This document shows, piece by piece, positions 62,735-64,000 of a stretch of 64,000 bases of DNA. The notes under the pieces are model-generated. The model was not told the origin of the DNA and did no database searches. It saw only the letters and a program-made list of their open reading frames with translations. The stretch's first letter is position 1. Each line of letters begins with the position of its first letter. Source of the DNA: Pseudomonas viciae (GTDB taxonomy: Bacteria > Pseudomonadota > Gammaproteobacteria > Pseudomonadales > Pseudomonadaceae); NCBI RefSeq assembly GCF_004786035.1, contig NZ_CP035088.1, positions 3,012,001 through 3,076,000 on the forward strand. Direction: 5' to 3'. A program made the position numbers and the translations under genes.

Positions 62735-63466
62735 ACCACTTGCCGGTACTCATCCCGCCATCCACTGGCAATATCGCGCCGGTGGTAAAATCCGCGCCCG
62801 CCAGGTACAGCACGGCCTCGGCAATTTCCTCGATGGTGCCCACCCGACCGGCAGGGGCCAGGTTGTTGAGGAACTCGCGGTGCGCCGGATCATGCATCGG
62901 CGTGTCGATGATGCCGGGGGCGACGGCGTTGACCTTGATGTTGTGGGGGACAGTTCCAGTGCCAGGGCACGGGTCATCTGGTTGACGCCGCCCTTGATCA
63001 ACACCGGCAACGCCGCTGGCACCTGGATGTTCGGTTGCAGGGCCACAGCGGCGGAGATGTTGATGATGAAACCTTGCTGGCGGCCAATCATGTGGGCGGC
63101 GGCAGCCTGGCTGGCGTAGACGAGCCCTTTGAGGTTGGTGTCCAGCAGCGCGTCCAGGTCCTGGGGGCTGTATTCGACGAAGGGTTTTGGCAGGAAGAAC
63201 CCCGCGTTGTTCACCAGCCCGTCCACGGCACCGAACGCCTTGATGGCTTGGGTAATGAGGGTGGCGGAAGTGGCCGGATCGGCGACATCGCCGGCCACGC
63301 CGATGAAGCTGGCCGGGTGCCCGAGTTGGCCGGCGGCATCGTCCAGGCCAGATTGGGAACGGGCGTTGCCCACCACGTTATAGCCATGATCGAGAAATGC
63401 CTTGACCAAGCCAAGGCCGATGCCGCTGGAGGCGCCGGTGATGATGACGGTTTTGTTGAGGCTCAT
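62733..63466 (-). pseudogene. Short-chain dehydrogenase/reductase with a frameshift
   Basis: The first 170 residues form a normal SDR: TVIITGASSGIGLGLVKAF, LVNNAGFF and ALALELSP. At the G-run 62945-62949 the frame breaks: the natural continuation NIKVNAVAPGIIDTPMHDP and LPVDGGMSTGKW is encoded in another frame down to a TAA at 62733. Restoring one base would give a 244-residue SDR with intact ends. In the current frame the protein continues as an unrelated tail past 62750. Catalytic Tyr-x-x-x-Lys is also not seen, as the usual YxxSK segment reads VPAALPVLIKGG. AGGAGTTCAATC precedes the ATG. Confidence 0.8.
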
Positions 63467-63640
63467 GATTGAACTCCTGATCACGTTGAGTGGAAACCGT
63501 TGCGCCTGGGGGGCGGTGGTTGAGATCAGGGTATTGATGTGTTGTGGGTTGATAAATGGGGGTTCTGGTATTTGAGTTGATACCTCATGTAATCAATTTT
63601 TATGTTCACCACCCGCTCCCACAGGAGTCATCATCAGGCA

Positions 63641-63669
63641 CAAAAAAGCCCGGTCAATCGGACCGGGCT
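63641..63669 (-). terminator. Rho-independent terminator of the tautomerase gene
   Basis: On the minus strand AGCCCGGTC pairs with GACCGGGCT (63661-63669 and 63647-63655) over a five-base loop, followed by six T (63642-63647). It lies 15 bases after the stop of the 68-residue gene. Confidence 0.88.
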
Positions 63670-63684
63670 CGGAAGTTTAGAACG

Positions 63685-63891
63685 TCATTCCTTGGGCAGA
63701 CTTCGATACTCAGTCGTGGTGATCCCCGCATACCCCCAGTTATCCGTATCAACCTCCTCGATCACGATATGGGTCAAGTGTGGGTCCTTGCCCAGCACGC
63801 GCTGGAGGGTTTCGGTGATTTCGGCAATCACCTGGGCTTTCTGCTCGCGGGTAACGCCGTCGCGGGTAATACGTACATTGACGAAGGGCAT
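63685..63891 (-). CDS. 4-oxalocrotonate tautomerase family protein
   Basis: A 68-residue enzyme beginning MPFVNVRITRDGVTREQKAQVI, so Pro2 becomes the catalytic N-terminal proline after methionine removal. Arg-rich strand VIEEVDTDNWGYAGI is typical. The family tautomerises 2-hydroxymuconate-type acids, but isolated copies such as this have unproven roles. AGGAGTGCAAC precedes the ATG. It is monocistronic, with a terminator directly downstream. Confidence 0.9.
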   Translation of the reverse strand: MPFVNVRITRDGVTREQKAQVIAEITETLQRVLGKDPHLTHIVIEEVDTDNWGYAGITTTEYRSLPKE

Positions 63892-64000
63892 GTTGCACTC
63901 CTGCTCGTGGGAAATGAGCGCAGGATGTTTCCCGCGCAGCTGGGGCCACTATATTTATACGCTCGCGGCTGATAAACAGGCGCCTGGGATCTTCAGTTGA

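Overview
The window reads as chromosomal DNA of a fluorescent-group Pseudomonas. The evidence is high-GC coding DNA, repeated REP/REPIN hairpins of the GTGGGAGCGGGCTTGCTCGCGA type in the gaps, a DUF2790 protein, and catabolic clusters (homoprotocatechuate, acetoin, hydroxyproline) arranged as in that genus. No rRNA, tRNA, CRISPR array, phage or insertion sequence was seen. Apart from one frameshifted short-chain dehydrogenase, the genes look intact.

Layout. 1-7.5 kb: meta-cleavage operon for homoprotocatechuate (hpaG1-G2-E-D-F-X-H, minus strand; hpaH is cut by the window edge), divergent from hpaA and hpaR, with a double palindromic operator at the promoter. 7.5-16.1 kb: a five-gene minus-strand exopolysaccharide operon encoding a WecB-type UDP-GlcNAc 2-epimerase, a BcsB-like periplasmic protein, an NfrB-like membrane glycosyltransferase with C-terminal MshEN (c-di-GMP-binding) motifs, an NfrA-like TPR/outer-membrane protein and a periplasmic glycosidase-like protein. 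It resembles the E. coli N4-glycan-receptor pathway but carries a cellulose-synthase-type BcsB subunit, and is the best candidate here for an under-described system. 16.1-17.0 kb: AT-rich gap. 17-20 kb: TRAP transporter. 20-25.7 kb: PheC-like periplasmic protein, a diguanylate cyclase with intact catalytic and inhibitory sites, a TetR/MFS pair and a LysR/VOC pair. 25.8-30.3 kb: Cache-domain kinase and LuxR-type regulator divergent from a CstA-family pyruvate transporter. 30.5-34.9 kb: OmpR-type two-component system divergent from a DUF2790 protein and a DipZ-like thiol-redox protein. 34.9-42.5 kb: acetoin catabolism (acoR; acoXABC and butanediol dehydrogenase) with an almost ideal sigma-54 promoter and upstream activator palindromes. 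42.5-44 kb: small membrane/periplasmic pair and a DinB-like protein.

44-57.5 kb: hydroxyproline catabolism on the minus strand. One operon carries 4-hydroxyproline 2-epimerase and a three-subunit D-hydroxyproline dehydrogenase. A PAS-AraC regulator follows, then a second set with an ABC transporter, a single-chain aconitase X (cis-3-hydroxyproline dehydratase type), a proline-racemase-fold dehydratase with a Ser/Thr active-site pair, and an LhpC-like deaminase. A GntR regulator lies upstream, and GTATAC-centred palindromes occur both at its own promoter and at the transporter promoter. 57.6-64 kb: MFS exporter/MocR-type regulator pair, TonB-dependent receptor, frameshifted SDR and a 4-oxalocrotonate-tautomerase-like protein.

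Most of the window is scavenging and oxidation of plant, animal or fermentation products (aromatics, acetoin, hydroxyproline, pyruvate), as expected for a root- or soil-associated pseudomonad. One envelope polysaccharide pathway is probably switched by c-di-GMP.
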